64,000 bases of DNA, from positions 3,162,001 through 3,226,000 of the forward strand of contig CBDBPL010000007.1 of NCBI GenBank assembly GCA_965208685.1. The letters run 5' to 3'. The position numbers were made by a program, and so were the translations under genes. Under the pieces are notes generated by a model. The model did not search any database, was not told the origin of the DNA, and worked only from the letters and a program-made list of their open reading frames with translations. Numbering within the stretch: the first letter of the stretch is position 1; every line of letters starts with the position of its first letter. The DNA comes from JAJEFO01 sp965208685 (GTDB lineage Bacteria > Pseudomonadota > Alphaproteobacteria > Rhodobacterales > Rhodobacteraceae). Positions 47,402 to 57,024 of the stretch are shown here, in pieces.

Positions 47402-48133
47402 CTACATCCCTTCGATTGTCTGGCGAATGAGAGCGAGGCATGACGGGTCGGAAAACCGGTGGTCGGCGCCCTTGACCAGCGTCAGGCGCATGTCGAGACC
47501 GTCTGCATGTTCCAGAAGTCGAAGTGCGGTCGAAGTCGAGACCGCTTCGTCCGCGGTGCCTTGCAAGAACCGCACCGGGAACGGCAGCGGAAGCGGGTCA
47601 CGCAACACCAGATTGCGCCGCCCGTCCTCGATCAGGCGCTTCGTGACAATGTAGGGCTCGTCCGAGTAGTCGGACGGCAGCGCAATGTGCCCCTCGGATT
47701 CCAGGGTCGACTTCTGGTCCTCATCGAACGCGTTCCAATACCCGTCTTCCGTGAAGTCCGGTGCCGCGGCAATTGTGACGAGACCGGCGATCCTCTCAGG
47801 CATCCTGCGCGCCAGGAGGAGCGAAATCCAGCCTCCCATGGACGAACCGACGAGGATTTGCGGTCCCTCGGCGAGGACGTTGACGATGGCGGCGGCATCG
47901 CTGGCCCAGTCACCAATCGTGCCGTCAAGAAAGTCACCCGATGATTCCCCGTGACCCGAGTAGTCGAACCTCAAGAAGGCGCGGCCAGCCTCTTGCGCCC
48001 ATTGCTCCAGGTCGAGCGCTTTCGTGCCCTCCTTGTCCGAGCGGAACCCGCCCAGGAACACGACGCCCGGGCCTGTGCCTTCGATCTGGCTGTATGCAAG
48101 CCTTCGCCCGTCGTGCATTAGGAAGAGAGTCAT
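47402..48133 (-). CDS. Alpha/beta hydrolase
   Basis: The 243-residue serine hydrolase has the oxyanion stretch VVFLGGFRSDKEG, the nucleophile elbow in GSSMGGWISL (Ser about 97), the acid in GTADEAV and the histidine in GADHRF. This pattern resembles ABHD10-like acyl-protein thioesterases. The substrate is unknown. It is divergent from tcuA. Confidence 0.85.
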   Translation of the reverse strand: MTLFLMHDGRRLAYSQIEGTGPGVVFLGGFRSDKEGTKALDLEQWAQEAGRAFLRFDYSGHGESSGDFLDGTIGDWASDAAAIVNVLAEGPQILVGSSMGGWISLLLARRMPERIAGLVTIAAAPDFTEDGYWNAFDEDQKSTLESEGHIALPSDYSDEPYIVTKRLIEDGRRNLVLRDPLPLPFPVRFLQGTADEAVSTSTALRLLEHADGLDMRLTLVKGADHRFSDPSCLALIRQTIEGM

Positions 48134-48542
48134 TGACGCACACCCCTTTTGGCCAGATCGCGTGGCGGCCTGATCATTTCCGTGACAACGTGAATCGCGG
48201 CATGTCCATTATTCTGGACTGTCGCGGAGCGAGCAACGCGAAATGCTCCCCGCACATCTTGTCGGCAACTCAGAGCCGCACGGAAGGCGCTGACAGTTCC
48301 TGTGCCGGCATTCGCCCGACCATTCGACACCGCCTTTGCATGGCCGAGCAGGCCGTGCGATCTTCCGGAAAGGCACTGCCGGCGTGGGACGTGCTTCTCC
48401 GTGAACCTCGTCTGCCACGGAAGATTCTTCATGTGGTCGAGACTCCTTGCATGCGCCAGATTCTGCGTCGTCGGCACGCATCCGTGATGTCGCGCTGCAT
48501 GTCTGGCGAACGTCGGTCGGGTCATGTAGGTGCGGCCATGCA
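48134..48542. other. Divergent spacer upstream of tcuA
   Basis: The 409 bases separate the hydrolase and tcuA starts. No LysR-type gene (tcuR) or other gene is visible. Promoters for both directions should lie here. Confidence 0.4.
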
Positions 48543-49937
48543 ATGACATTGTCGAAGATCACGAGGTCACCTGACGTTCTGGTTGTCGGCGGCGGCAACG
48601 CCGCGCTTTGCGCTGCAATCTCTGCGCGTGAGGCGGGAGCGTCGGCACTGCTCCTTGAACGTGCGCCGAAGCCGTACCGGGGCGGAAACTCGCGGCACAC
48701 CCGGAACTTCCGCTGCATGCATGCCGGACCGCTTGGTCAGCTCACCGATTCCTATGGCGAGGACGAGTACTTCAGCGACTTGATGCAGGTCACGGGCGGC
48801 AATACGGACGAGGCGCTCGCTCGAATGGTGATTCGACGATCCGAGGACTGCTATCGCTGGATGGAGGCCCACGGCGTGCGATTCCAGCCTTCGCTCTCGG
48901 GCACGCTTTCGCTCGGCCGTACCAACGCCTTCTTCCTGGGCGGCGGCAAGGCACTGGTCAACGCGTACTACCGTACGGCGGCGCGGCTCGGTATCGAAAT
49001 CGCCTATGATTCCGAAGTGAAGCATCTGGCGTTGAGCGACAGGGTCTCCGAAGTGCATGCAGCAATCGCAGGACAGGACGTCTTGCTCGAACCGGGCGCG
49101 GTGGTCGTCGCCTCAGGCGGGTTCGAGGCCGACATAGACTGGCTTGCGCAAGCCTGGGGCGAAGCCGCGAGAAACTTCCTGATTCGAGGCACGCCCTACA
49201 ACCGCGGTGAAGTGCTGCGCGACCTGCTGGATCAGGGCATCGCGAGCGTCGGCGATCCTACCCAATGCCATGCCGTGGCCATCGACGGCCGCGCGCCCAA
49301 GTTCGATGGCGGTATCGTGACACGGCTGGATTGCGTGCCGTTCTCGATCGTCGTGAACAAGAAGGGGCAACGCTTCTACGACGAGGGCGAGGACGTGTGG
49401 CCCAAGCGCTATGCAATCTGGGGTCGCCTGGTGGCGGCTCAGCCCGACCAGGTGGGTTACGCGATCATCGATGCAAAGTCGCGGGAACTCTTCATGCCGT
49501 CGGTGTTCCCGCCCGTAGAGGCCAGCACGATTGACGAGCTGGCGCGGAAATTGCGCTTGCCGGCAGAAGCACTCCGTCAGACCGTCGATCAATTCAATGC
49601 AGCATGCGTGGACGGATCGTTTCACCCGACCGAACCTGACGGTCTCGCTACCGTCGGACTTGATCCGCCGAAGACGAACTGGGCTCGACCGTTCACCGAA
49701 CCCCCGTTTTTTGGCTACGAGCTGCGGCCGGGCGTGACCTTCACCTATCTCGGCCTCAAGGTTGACAAGGCGGCGCAAGTGCAGGTCCCGGACGGACCGG
49801 TCGAAAACCTCTGGGCAGCCGGGGAGATCATGGCGGGTTCGATCCTGGGCCAAGGCTACCTGGCGGGCATCGGGATGGCCATCGGCACGGTCTTCGGTCG
49901 CCTCGCAGGAGAAGGTGCGGCCGCCCATGTTCGATGA
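48543..49937 (+). CDS. tcuA: FAD-dependent tricarballylate dehydrogenase
   Basis: The 464-residue flavoprotein oxidises tricarballylate to cis-aconitate. It opens with the FAD fold PDVLVVGGGNAALCAAISAREAG and belongs to the fumarate reductase/succinate dehydrogenase flavoprotein family, ending with the AAGEIMAGSILGQGYLAGIG cofactor loop. It overlaps tcuB by 11 bases, so the two are translationally coupled. Confidence 0.9.
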   Translation: MTLSKITRSPDVLVVGGGNAALCAAISAREAGASALLLERAPKPYRGGNSRHTRNFRCMHAGPLGQLTDSYGEDEYFSDLMQVTGGNTDEALARMVIRRSEDCYRWMEAHGVRFQPSLSGTLSLGRTNAFFLGGGKALVNAYYRTAARLGIEIAYDSEVKHLALSDRVSEVHAAIAGQDVLLEPGAVVVASGGFEADIDWLAQAWGEAARNFLIRGTPYNRGEVLRDLLDQGIASVGDPTQCHAVAIDGRAPKFDGGIVTRLDCVPFSIVVNKKGQRFYDEGEDVWPKRYAIWGRLVAAQPDQVGYAIIDAKSRELFMPSVFPPVEASTIDELARKLRLPAEALRQTVDQFNAACVDGSFHPTEPDGLATVGLDPPKTNWARPFTEPPFFGYELRPGVTFTYLGLKVDKAAQVQVPDGPVENLWAAGEIMAGSILGQGYLAGIGMAIGTVFGRLAGEGAAAHVR

Positions 49938-50988
49938 ATCCCTTTCGGAAGTCCGTCGCCAAGCCGAAATCTGCAATGCCTGCAGATACTGCGAGGGCTA
50001 CTGCTCCGTATTCCCGGCAATGTTCAGCAAGCGGGACTTCCAGGACGGCGACTTGACGCAATTCGCCAGTCTCTGCCACAACTGCCGGGGCTGCTACTAT
50101 GCCTGCCAATATGCCGAGCCGCACGAATTCGCCTTGAACCTGCCTGGAGCGCTGGCCGAACTGCGGCATGAAAGCTGGAAGGCCTTCGCCTGGCCGCGCC
50201 CGCTGGCAGCCCTCTTCGACCGGGCGGGACTGGCATTGGCTGCAGGGCTGGCACTGGCCTTCGCCGCACTCTTCTGGACAGCTTCGGCCTTGAGACCTGA
50301 AAGCGGCGAGGGGTTCTACGCGATCATGTCGCATGGGCTGATCGTGGCAATCTTTGCTCCTGCCTTCGTCTTGCCCCTGTTCGCGGTCGCGATCTCGCTC
50401 CTGCGCTACTGGCGATTCGTAGGTGGCGGCGCGCTGCGACCAAGGGCGGTCTGGGACGCTTGCCGTGCCGCCGGGTCAATGCAGGATCTGTCTGGCGGCC
50501 ATGGCGACGGCTGCAATTTCGAAGACGAGGATCGATACTCCAATGCGCGAAGGCATCTGCACCAGGCAACCCTCTACGGGTTCCTGCTTTGCTTCGCGTC
50601 CACCGCCAGCGGAACGGTGCTCCACTATGGCTTCGGGCTGGAGGCGCCGTACGGGCTCTTCAGCTTGCCCAAGCTCTTCGGACTGCCTGGCGGCATCCTC
50701 TTGTGCACGGGCACTGCCGGTCTGGCCTGGCTCAAGACCAAGGCCGACCCGGAGCTCGGCTCACCGAGGACATGGGGCGGGGAAATGGCCTTCGTGCTGC
50801 TGCTCTTCACCGTCAGTGCCACGGGACTCGCGTTGTATGCTGCAACGGGCAGCGGCGCCGTCGCATGGCTGCTTCCCGTCCATCTCGGAACGGTCCTCGC
50901 TCTCTTCCTGCTGACCCCCTATTCGAAGATGGCCCACGCATTCTACAGGCTGGCGGCATTGGCCAAGGATGCGCAGTGCAAGTCATGA
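49927..50988 (+). CDS. tcuB: TcuB, membrane Fe-S protein of tricarballylate oxidation
   Basis: The 353-residue protein has two [4Fe-4S] binding motifs near the N-terminus, CNACRYCEGYCSVFP (about 16-30) and CHNCRGCYYACQY (about 50-62), followed by about six membrane helices with GFLLCFASTASGTVLHYGFG. TcuB reoxidises the reduced FAD of TcuA by passing electrons to the quinone pool. Neither tcuC (transporter) nor tcuR is in the window. Confidence 0.9.
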   Translation: MFDESLSEVRRQAEICNACRYCEGYCSVFPAMFSKRDFQDGDLTQFASLCHNCRGCYYACQYAEPHEFALNLPGALAELRHESWKAFAWPRPLAALFDRAGLALAAGLALAFAALFWTASALRPESGEGFYAIMSHGLIVAIFAPAFVLPLFAVAISLLRYWRFVGGGALRPRAVWDACRAAGSMQDLSGGHGDGCNFEDEDRYSNARRHLHQATLYGFLLCFASTASGTVLHYGFGLEAPYGLFSLPKLFGLPGGILLCTGTAGLAWLKTKADPELGSPRTWGGEMAFVLLLFTVSATGLALYAATGSGAVAWLLPVHLGTVLALFLLTPYSKMAHAFYRLAALAKDAQCKS

Positions 50989-51257
50989 TCGTCGGCCTGC
51001 CGTGCAGCATCACCGGGGACGCCCGACGGAGCGCAATCGGTGCGCGTGAATGCCGAAGGTGACGGTCTTGCAGCCAAGGCGCCGAAACTTGCAGCTCGCG
51101 GCGAACGCTTGAGCGTGCCAATCGTGCAATTTCGTCGCAACCCGCGAGAATTCGTGCAAACGAAGTTGACATCATCAGGCTTCCGCGCCATCTGCGCACC
51201 AAATGACCCGCAACCGGGCGTTCCGTGGGCGCCAAACCGACGAGGAGCATGAGGCCG

Positions 51258-53240
51258 ATGGCCCAGATTTCCCTTACCTTTCCTGACGGCAATTCGCGAA
51301 GCTACGATGCGGGCATAACCCCGTCTGAAGTGGCCGCGGACATCTCGATCTCGCTTGGCAAGAAGGCCATCAGCGCCAACGTCAACGGGGCGCATTGGGA
51401 TCTGGCTTGGCCCATCGATGCGGATGCTGCCATCAGCATCCACACCATGCAGGACGACGAAGCGGCGCTCGAACTCATCAGGCACGACTTCGCGCATGTC
51501 ATGGCGCGTGCGGTTCAGGAAATCTGGCCCGACGTCAAGGTCACCATCGGACCGGTCATCGAGCATGGCTGGTACTATGACTTCGACCGGGAAGAGCACT
51601 TCACTCCGGATGACCTGGGCAAGATCGAAGCCCGGATGAAGGACATCATCAACGCCCGCGATCCGGTTCGCACCGAGGTCTGGAATCGCCAACGTGCGCT
51701 TCAGCACTATCGTGACAATGGCGAGCCCTACAAGGTTGAACTGGTCGACGCGATCCCCGGATCCGATCCGATTCGCATGTACTGGCACGGGGATTGGCAG
51801 GATCTCTGTCGCGGCCCGCACCTCCAGCATACCGGCCAGCTGCCCGCAGACGCATTCCGGTTGACCAGCATTGCCGGCGCCTATTGGCGGGGTGACAGCA
51901 GTCGCGAGATGCTCCAGCGCATCTACGGGGTCGCCTTCAAGAACCGTGTCGGCCTGAAGCAGCACCTGACCATGCTCGAAGAGGCCGCGAGGCGCGACCA
52001 CCGGAAGCTCGGACGCGAAATGCACCTCTTCCACATGCAGGAGGAGGCGCCTGGCCAGGTCTTCTGGCACCCGAACGGCTGGACCATCTACACGACCCTG
52101 CAGGACTACATGCGTCGCCGGCAGGACGCGGGCGGATACGTGGAAGTGAACACCCCGCAAATCGTGGCCCGAAAGCTGTGGGAGGAAAGCGGCCACTGGG
52201 AAAAGTTCCAGGAACATATCTTCACGCTCGAAGTGGACGAGGAGCATGCCCGCGAAAAGGCGGTGAATGCGCTGAAGCCGATGAACTGCCCCGGCCACGT
52301 GCAGATATTCAATCAGGGCATCAAGTCCTACCGGGACCTCCCCCTGCGCATCGCGGAGTTCGGGTCCTGCAGCCGCTACGAACCGTCCGGGGCACTGCAC
52401 GGGATCATGCGCGTTCGCGGTTTCACGCAGGATGACGGGCACATTTTCTGCCGCGAGGACCAGATCGAAAGCGAGACGGCCCGCTATATTGACTTCCTGG
52501 CCAACATCTATGCCGATCTCGGGTTTCCCGAGTTCAAGGTGAAGTTCGCCGACCGCCCGGAGATACGCGCGGGCTCGGACGAGACCTGGGACAAGGCGGA
52601 GGAAGCCTTGCTGCATGCAACGAGGGCAGCCGGGATCGAGCCCGACCTGAATCCGGGCGAGGGCGCGTTCTACGGACCTAAGCTGGAATTTGTCCTGACC
52701 GACGCGATCGGGCGCGACTGGCAGTGCGGAACCCACCAGGTCGACTTTGTGCTGCCGGAACGACTCAACGCCACGTATGTGGGCGAGGATGGCGACAGGC
52801 ACCGTCCCGTGATGCTGCATCGCGCCGCCCTCGGATCGTTCGAACGCTTCATTGGCATCCTGATCGAGAGCAGCGAAGGCCGTCTCCCGTTCTGGCTGGC
52901 GCCGCGCCAGGTCGTCGTGGCCTCGATCACGTCGGCCTCGAACGAGCATGCCGCCAAGATTGTCGCGGAACTCGTGAATGCAGGCGTTCGCGCCGAATCC
53001 GACATCCGGAACGAGAAGATCAGCTACAAGGTTCGGGAGCATTCGGTGGGGAAGGTGCCGATGATCCTGGCGGTCGGTCAACGCGAAGTGGACGACGGGA
53101 CCGTGAGCATCAGGAGGCTCGGCAGCAAGGCAACCGAGACCCGCGCGCTCGCCGATGCCGTCCGGGAACTTGCAACCGAGGCCCTCCCGCCAGATCTCCG
53201 GCGGGACGGTCGCGTGCGTTCCGGGTTCGGCGTGGCATGA
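51258..53240 (+). CDS. thrS: Threonyl-tRNA synthetase
   Basis: The 660-residue enzyme charges tRNA-Thr and edits Ser-tRNA-Thr. Domains in order are the TGS (about 1-63), the N2 editing domain (IRHDFAHVMARAVQE, CRGPHLQHTGQL), the class II catalytic core (motif 1 EESGHWEKF, MNCPGHVQIF, RIAEFGSCSRYEPSG, FYGPKLEF, WQCGTHQVDF) and the anticodon-binding domain at the end. The start at 51258 has AGGAG at ten bases; an ATG at 51249 would add three residues. It is followed by the bufferin operon. Confidence 0.95.
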   Translation: MAQISLTFPDGNSRSYDAGITPSEVAADISISLGKKAISANVNGAHWDLAWPIDADAAISIHTMQDDEAALELIRHDFAHVMARAVQEIWPDVKVTIGPVIEHGWYYDFDREEHFTPDDLGKIEARMKDIINARDPVRTEVWNRQRALQHYRDNGEPYKVELVDAIPGSDPIRMYWHGDWQDLCRGPHLQHTGQLPADAFRLTSIAGAYWRGDSSREMLQRIYGVAFKNRVGLKQHLTMLEEAARRDHRKLGREMHLFHMQEEAPGQVFWHPNGWTIYTTLQDYMRRRQDAGGYVEVNTPQIVARKLWEESGHWEKFQEHIFTLEVDEEHAREKAVNALKPMNCPGHVQIFNQGIKSYRDLPLRIAEFGSCSRYEPSGALHGIMRVRGFTQDDGHIFCREDQIESETARYIDFLANIYADLGFPEFKVKFADRPEIRAGSDETWDKAEEALLHATRAAGIEPDLNPGEGAFYGPKLEFVLTDAIGRDWQCGTHQVDFVLPERLNATYVGEDGDRHRPVMLHRAALGSFERFIGILIESSEGRLPFWLAPRQVVVASITSASNEHAAKIVAELVNAGVRAESDIRNEKISYKVREHSVGKVPMILAVGQREVDDGTVSIRRLGSKATETRALADAVRELATEALPPDLRRDGRVRSGFGVA

Positions 53241-53389
53241 AAACCTCCGCGCCGGACCAGGACTGGTGATATTTCAGAAATTGACAACACTGTCAGCACA
53301 CGCAGCCGTGAGTGGAAGTCTGGGCCAATCGCGTCTTGAATGCGCGAGTCGATACAACGACGAAATTTCAACTGAATGAGGAAATCCCA

Positions 53390-53695
53390 ATGTCGAAAAC
53401 AACCAAGACCTTGGCGGCTGCGGGCGCAGTTGCAGCCGCATTGGCGGCGTCACTGGCTGTACCCGCGCAAGCCCAGACCAAGGAGAAGTGCTTCGGCGTC
53501 TCGCTGGCCGGCGAAAACGACTGCGCAGCGGGACCCGGCACCACTTGCTCCGGCACCTCCACCGTCGACTACCAAGGCAATGCCTGGACGCTTGTCGACA
53601 CGGGCACCTGCACCGAGATCGAGTTGCCAGCAATGGCCGACGGCACGCCGCGCATGGGCTCGCTCGAGGCGCTTGATCGCGACCTGCCGAGCTAA
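53390..53695 (+). CDS. bufA: Bufferin precursor peptide BufA (DUF2282)
   Basis: The 101-residue precursor has a signal peptide (about 1-28, ending VPAQA) and a DUF2282 mature part with four cysteines at 34, 45, 53 and 74. The segments EKCFGVSLAGENDCAAG, TTCSGTS and GTCTEIE match bufferin spacing. In the characterised Caulobacter family an MNIO enzyme converts core cysteines into copper-binding thiooxazole-type groups, while others form a disulfide. A GAGGAAA site precedes the ATG. The operon bufA-bufB-bufC-doxX begins 149 bases after thrS. Confidence 0.88.
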   Translation: MSKTTKTLAAAGAVAAALAASLAVPAQAQTKEKCFGVSLAGENDCAAGPGTTCSGTSTVDYQGNAWTLVDTGTCTEIELPAMADGTPRMGSLEALDRDLPS

Positions 53696-53757
53696 GGCTC
53701 CGACAACTTGTGGCGTCTCCCGCATTGCTGGGGACGCCAAAACTTGCGGACAGAACA

Positions 53758-54618
53758 ATGCTGGATGCCACCACTCTCGGATTCGCCCGGCTGCCCGATG
53801 CGCCCGGGGTCGGCTACAAGCCGCAGCACTTCAGCGAGATCGTGGACGATGCCGGGCCGGTCGCCTGGCTGGAGATCCACGCCGAAAACTACATGGGCGA
53901 CGGCGGTCGGCCTATCGCCCAGCTAAGGCATCTCGCCGAGCGCTTTCCGTTTTCCGTGCATGGCGTCGGCCTTTCCATCGGCGGCGAGGGTCCGCTGGAT
54001 TCCGAGCACCTTGCGCGGCTCAGGCACCTCGTCGGATGGCTTGATCCGGCGAGCTTTTCCGAGCATCTGGCGTGGTCGACCCACGACTCCGCGTTTTTCA
54101 ACGACCTGCTGCCCCTTCCCTACACGGAATCAAGTCTCGCGCGCGTTGCCGAGCATATTGACGAAGTCCAGGAAGTTGTCGGGCGACGCATGCTGCTGGA
54201 AAACCCTTCGTCCTATCTCGCGTTCGAGGAATCCACGCTGGCCGAGACCGAATTTCTCCGCGAGATCGCCAGGCGAACCGGCTGCGGGCTCCTGCTCGAC
54301 GTGAACAACGTCTTTGTCAGCGCCACGAATCTCGGCACTGATCCGCATTCGTACATCGACACGTTCCCCTTGGAACTGGTTGGAGAGATCCACCTCGGCG
54401 GCCATGACGACGACGAAGACGACCATGGCGCGCCCCTGTTGATCGACAATCATGGCCGCGAGGTCGCGGACCCGGTCTGGTCATTGTTCGACTACACGAT
54501 CAGGAAGTCCGGTCCCAGGCCAAGCCTCATCGAGTGGGACAACGATGTCCCTGATTGGGCGGTCCTCACGGCTGAAGCCGGACGTGCCGCCAGCGTCCTT
54601 GAAGCCGCGAACGCATGA
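53758..54618 (+). CDS. bufB: BufB, DUF692 MNIO-type peptide-modifying enzyme
   Basis: The 286-residue protein is a multinuclear non-haem iron oxygenase (DUF692) that modifies the BufA core. Candidate metal ligands are His in VHGVGLSIGG (68), Glu/His in SEHLAWS (102-103), Glu in LENPSSYL (148), Asp in LLLDVNNVF (181), His in EIHLGGHDD (212, 216) and Glu/Asp in LIEWDND (259-261). An acidic stretch DDDEDD is at about 217-222. The ATG at 53758 fits the family length; a GTG at 53710 would add 16 unlike residues. It overlaps bufC by 4 bases. Confidence 0.88.
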   Translation: MLDATTLGFARLPDAPGVGYKPQHFSEIVDDAGPVAWLEIHAENYMGDGGRPIAQLRHLAERFPFSVHGVGLSIGGEGPLDSEHLARLRHLVGWLDPASFSEHLAWSTHDSAFFNDLLPLPYTESSLARVAEHIDEVQEVVGRRMLLENPSSYLAFEESTLAETEFLREIARRTGCGLLLDVNNVFVSATNLGTDPHSYIDTFPLELVGEIHLGGHDDDEDDHGAPLLIDNHGREVADPVWSLFDYTIRKSGPRPSLIEWDNDVPDWAVLTAEAGRAASVLEAANA

Positions 54619-55364
54619 CGGTCGACCAGGCCACGTTTCGAAAGGCGCTTCTGGATCCGGATGCCGCACGTCCCGGCGGCCTGAACGACGGCAGAGGCCA
54701 GCCGGCCGGACGTCGATTCGACGTCTATCGCAACAATGTCGCCGTCTCGCTGACTGAAGCGCTGGAAGTGGGATTTCCGGTCATCCGCAAACTGGTCGGG
54801 CAAAACAATTTCAAGCTGCTTGCCTCTGCGTATCTGCGCCGCCACCCCCCGCGTTCGCCGCTGATGATGCAATTTGGCGTCGACATGCCCACGTTTCTGG
54901 CTGAATTCGAACCCACAAGGCACACCGGCTACCTTCCGGATGTCGCACGGCTCGAACTTGCAATCCGGGAAAGCTATCACGCGGCCGACGCGGACCCGAT
55001 CAACCCTGCTGAACTCGAAGCGCTGCCGCCCGAGGCGTTGACCGGCTCCGGCGTGCATCTCGCCCCTTCCTTGCGGCTGGTGCGGTCGCCCTGGCCGATC
55101 TTCTCGATTTGGCGCTTCAACGTCGAGGAAGGCGCGCAAAGCCCGGACATGGCCGCCGAAGACGTGCTGGTCGCCCGCCCGGATCTGGATCCGGTCCCAC
55201 GGCTGCTACCCTCAGGCGGGGCGGAATTCATCACTGCGCTCTTGACGGGTGCGACATTCGGGGATGCAATGGACAAGGCGTCAGAAGCATCCCGGGACTT
55301 TGACCTGCCTGCGGTGCTCACCCTCTTGGTCGAAATGAAGACCTTGATCGAAATTGGAGGATAG
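54615..55364 (+). CDS. bufC: BufC, DUF2063 partner of BufB
   Basis: The 249-residue protein has the N-terminal DUF2063 domain (about 10-110: RRFDVYRNNVAVSLTEALEV, FPVIRKLVG, DMPTFLAEFEPTRHTGYLPDVARLE is its core) and a C-terminal domain. BufC/HvfC-type proteins present the precursor to the MNIO enzyme. No helix-turn-helix DNA-binding is claimed. It overlaps bufB by 4 bases and ends 5 bases before doxX. Confidence 0.88.
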   Translation: MTVDQATFRKALLDPDAARPGGLNDGRGQPAGRRFDVYRNNVAVSLTEALEVGFPVIRKLVGQNNFKLLASAYLRRHPPRSPLMMQFGVDMPTFLAEFEPTRHTGYLPDVARLELAIRESYHAADADPINPAELEALPPEALTGSGVHLAPSLRLVRSPWPIFSIWRFNVEEGAQSPDMAAEDVLVARPDLDPVPRLLPSGGAEFITALLTGATFGDAMDKASEASRDFDLPAVLTLLVEMKTLIEIGG

Positions 55365-55369
55365 CTTTC

Positions 55370-55921
55370 ATGTCCAACAATATCCTGCTGCTGCCGGACC
55401 GGTTGCTTGCATTGATCGAACCGGCAGCCACGCCGGTCCTGACCACGCTTGCGCGCTTCATCTTTGCCGCCGTCCTGCTTGTCTACTACCTCAACTCCGC
55501 GCTGACAAAGATACCGGACGGCCTGATCAATCTGGTATCGCCGAGCTTCAATGCCTTTGCGCAGATTTTCCCAAAGGAAGCTGCAGCCGTGAGCTATGAC
55601 ATCGGCAGCGCAACGATCTTCCAGAAACTTGTGATTCTCGCCGGAACCTGGGCGGAGTTCGTGCTTCCGTGCCTCCTGGTCATCGGCTTGTTCACTCGCG
55701 CCGCCGCGCTCGGCATGATTGGATTCGTGACGGTTCAGAGCCTCACCGACATTTTCGGCCATGGCGGCGAGACCGGAGCATGGTTTGACCGCCTCTCGGA
55801 CGCGGTGATTCTGGACCAGCGCGCCTTCTGGGTCTTCCTGCTTCTCTACCTGCTCTTCCGAGGCGGCGGGCCGATTGCAGCCGACCGATTGCTCGACGCG
55901 GCTTTCGACCGGAACAGGTAG
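55370..55921 (+). CDS. DoxX-like membrane protein of the bufferin operon
   Basis: The 183-residue protein has about four membrane helices and the DoxX pattern (LTTLARFIFAAVLLVYYLNSA, FVLPCLLVIGLFTRAAALGM). DoxX-family proteins often accompany bufferin genes and may provide electron transfer from quinones or a membrane tether; this is inference. GGAGG lies about ten bases upstream of the ATG. Confidence 0.87.
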   Translation: MSNNILLLPDRLLALIEPAATPVLTTLARFIFAAVLLVYYLNSALTKIPDGLINLVSPSFNAFAQIFPKEAAAVSYDIGSATIFQKLVILAGTWAEFVLPCLLVIGLFTRAAALGMIGFVTVQSLTDIFGHGGETGAWFDRLSDAVILDQRAFWVFLLLYLLFRGGGPIAADRLLDAAFDRNR

Positions 55922-55958
55922 GATGGAATCGGCCGATTTTGCCGGCGTGGTAGAGAAC

Positions 55959-56291
55959 CTATTTTTCTAGATGCAGCGCCCTTGACACTGCATTCCAGCC
56001 AAGCGTGACCAGTTCGCCATCGACGATGACGGGGCGCTTCATGAGAGAGGGATGCCTGGCAATCAGGTCCTCCGGAGCTCTTTGGCGCTCTGAATCAGAT
56101 AGGTTGCGCCAGGTGGTCGAGCGACGGTTGACGAGATTGTCTCCAAACTCCCGAAGGAAACGATCAATTGAAACGGAATCCGGCAGGCTTTCGCGAACAT
56201 CCACGAACGTCACTTCCTTGCCAGCACATTTCAGTTCCTGAATTGCCGTCCGGCAAGTGCTGCAATTCTTCAACCCGTAGACTGTCGGCAT
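55959..56291 (-). CDS. ArsC/Spx-family protein (YffB-like)
   Basis: The 110-residue thioredoxin-fold protein has the N-terminal MPTVYGLKNCSTCRTAIQEL with a CXXC, and LMKRPVIVDGELVTLGWN near the end. It belongs to the ArsC/YffB group; arsenate reduction is possible, but there is no arsenic operon here, so a glutathione-dependent reductase or redox regulator is at least as likely. It is convergent with doxX. Confidence 0.83.
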   Translation of the reverse strand: MPTVYGLKNCSTCRTAIQELKCAGKEVTFVDVRESLPDSVSIDRFLREFGDNLVNRRSTTWRNLSDSERQRAPEDLIARHPSLMKRPVIVDGELVTLGWNAVSRALHLEK

Positions 56292-57024
56292 TCTGGATCA
56301 TGTCCCTGTCATGAAAGGTTCGGGGACCCATTACTATGAAGCCGCGCGTTCTGGCCAGCGCCGCGACGCAACCAAGACAATCTCATTTCACTCCCGATTT
56401 CTGTCAGGAGCCAGCCGGAGTGGATCAGCTTCAAGGCGCAGCGGCGATATCGCCCGGCTCTCTTGGGTCTGCGGAGCATGAACGTGATCTGCCCGTCCTT
56501 TGTCACCCGCGCCTGGTTCAACGCCAGGCGCTGTATCGCGGAGGCTGGGGTTCGCTTGCGGCAGCAATGGACCAGCGCCGGGCCATGCCATCGATGCCGA
56601 TGACATCGTCCGGATTCGCGCCCGCAAACCCCAAGGAAGCGCACGAGGACACCGCTCAACCCGACGGCATTGGGACCATTCATGAAGTCGACGCAGGCAA
56701 TTTGGCCGGGAATATCGGTTTTCAACATCATGCACGGGTGCAAGGAATCACCCTTGACCAGGCCGCGTTCGCCCATGTCAGTTCAGGTTTCGTCTCCCGA
56801 GAAGGCGGTCAGGGAGTGATCATGAGCAGGCCGTGACGGGCCGCGTCGCCGCGCATGGGGCCGCCTGCCCGCAAGCGTTCGAATGATCCTGCATGAGTCT
56901 GCCTTCTGGTGCGCCCTTGACGCTGCTGTTGGGCAAGTCCCGTGCACTTGACGACCGAAAGTCCAAAGGCGATGCCCGGATGACCGCCCGTCGCTGGACG
57001 GCCTGTCCCCTGCAATGTAACACT
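56292..57024. other. Spacer of 733 bases, no supported gene
   Basis: Open frames occur on both strands but none shows homologous motifs. It includes the divergent promoters for the ArsC-like gene and the flavoprotein gene. Confidence 0.4.

Noticed and set aside
48134..48542. Regulator gene upstream of tcuA
   Set aside because: The long frame there is antisense to the spacer and has no helix-turn-helix.
53281..53286. TTGACA as the -35 box of the bufferin promoter
   Set aside because: No matching -10 sequence lies at 16-18 bases, so it was not called.
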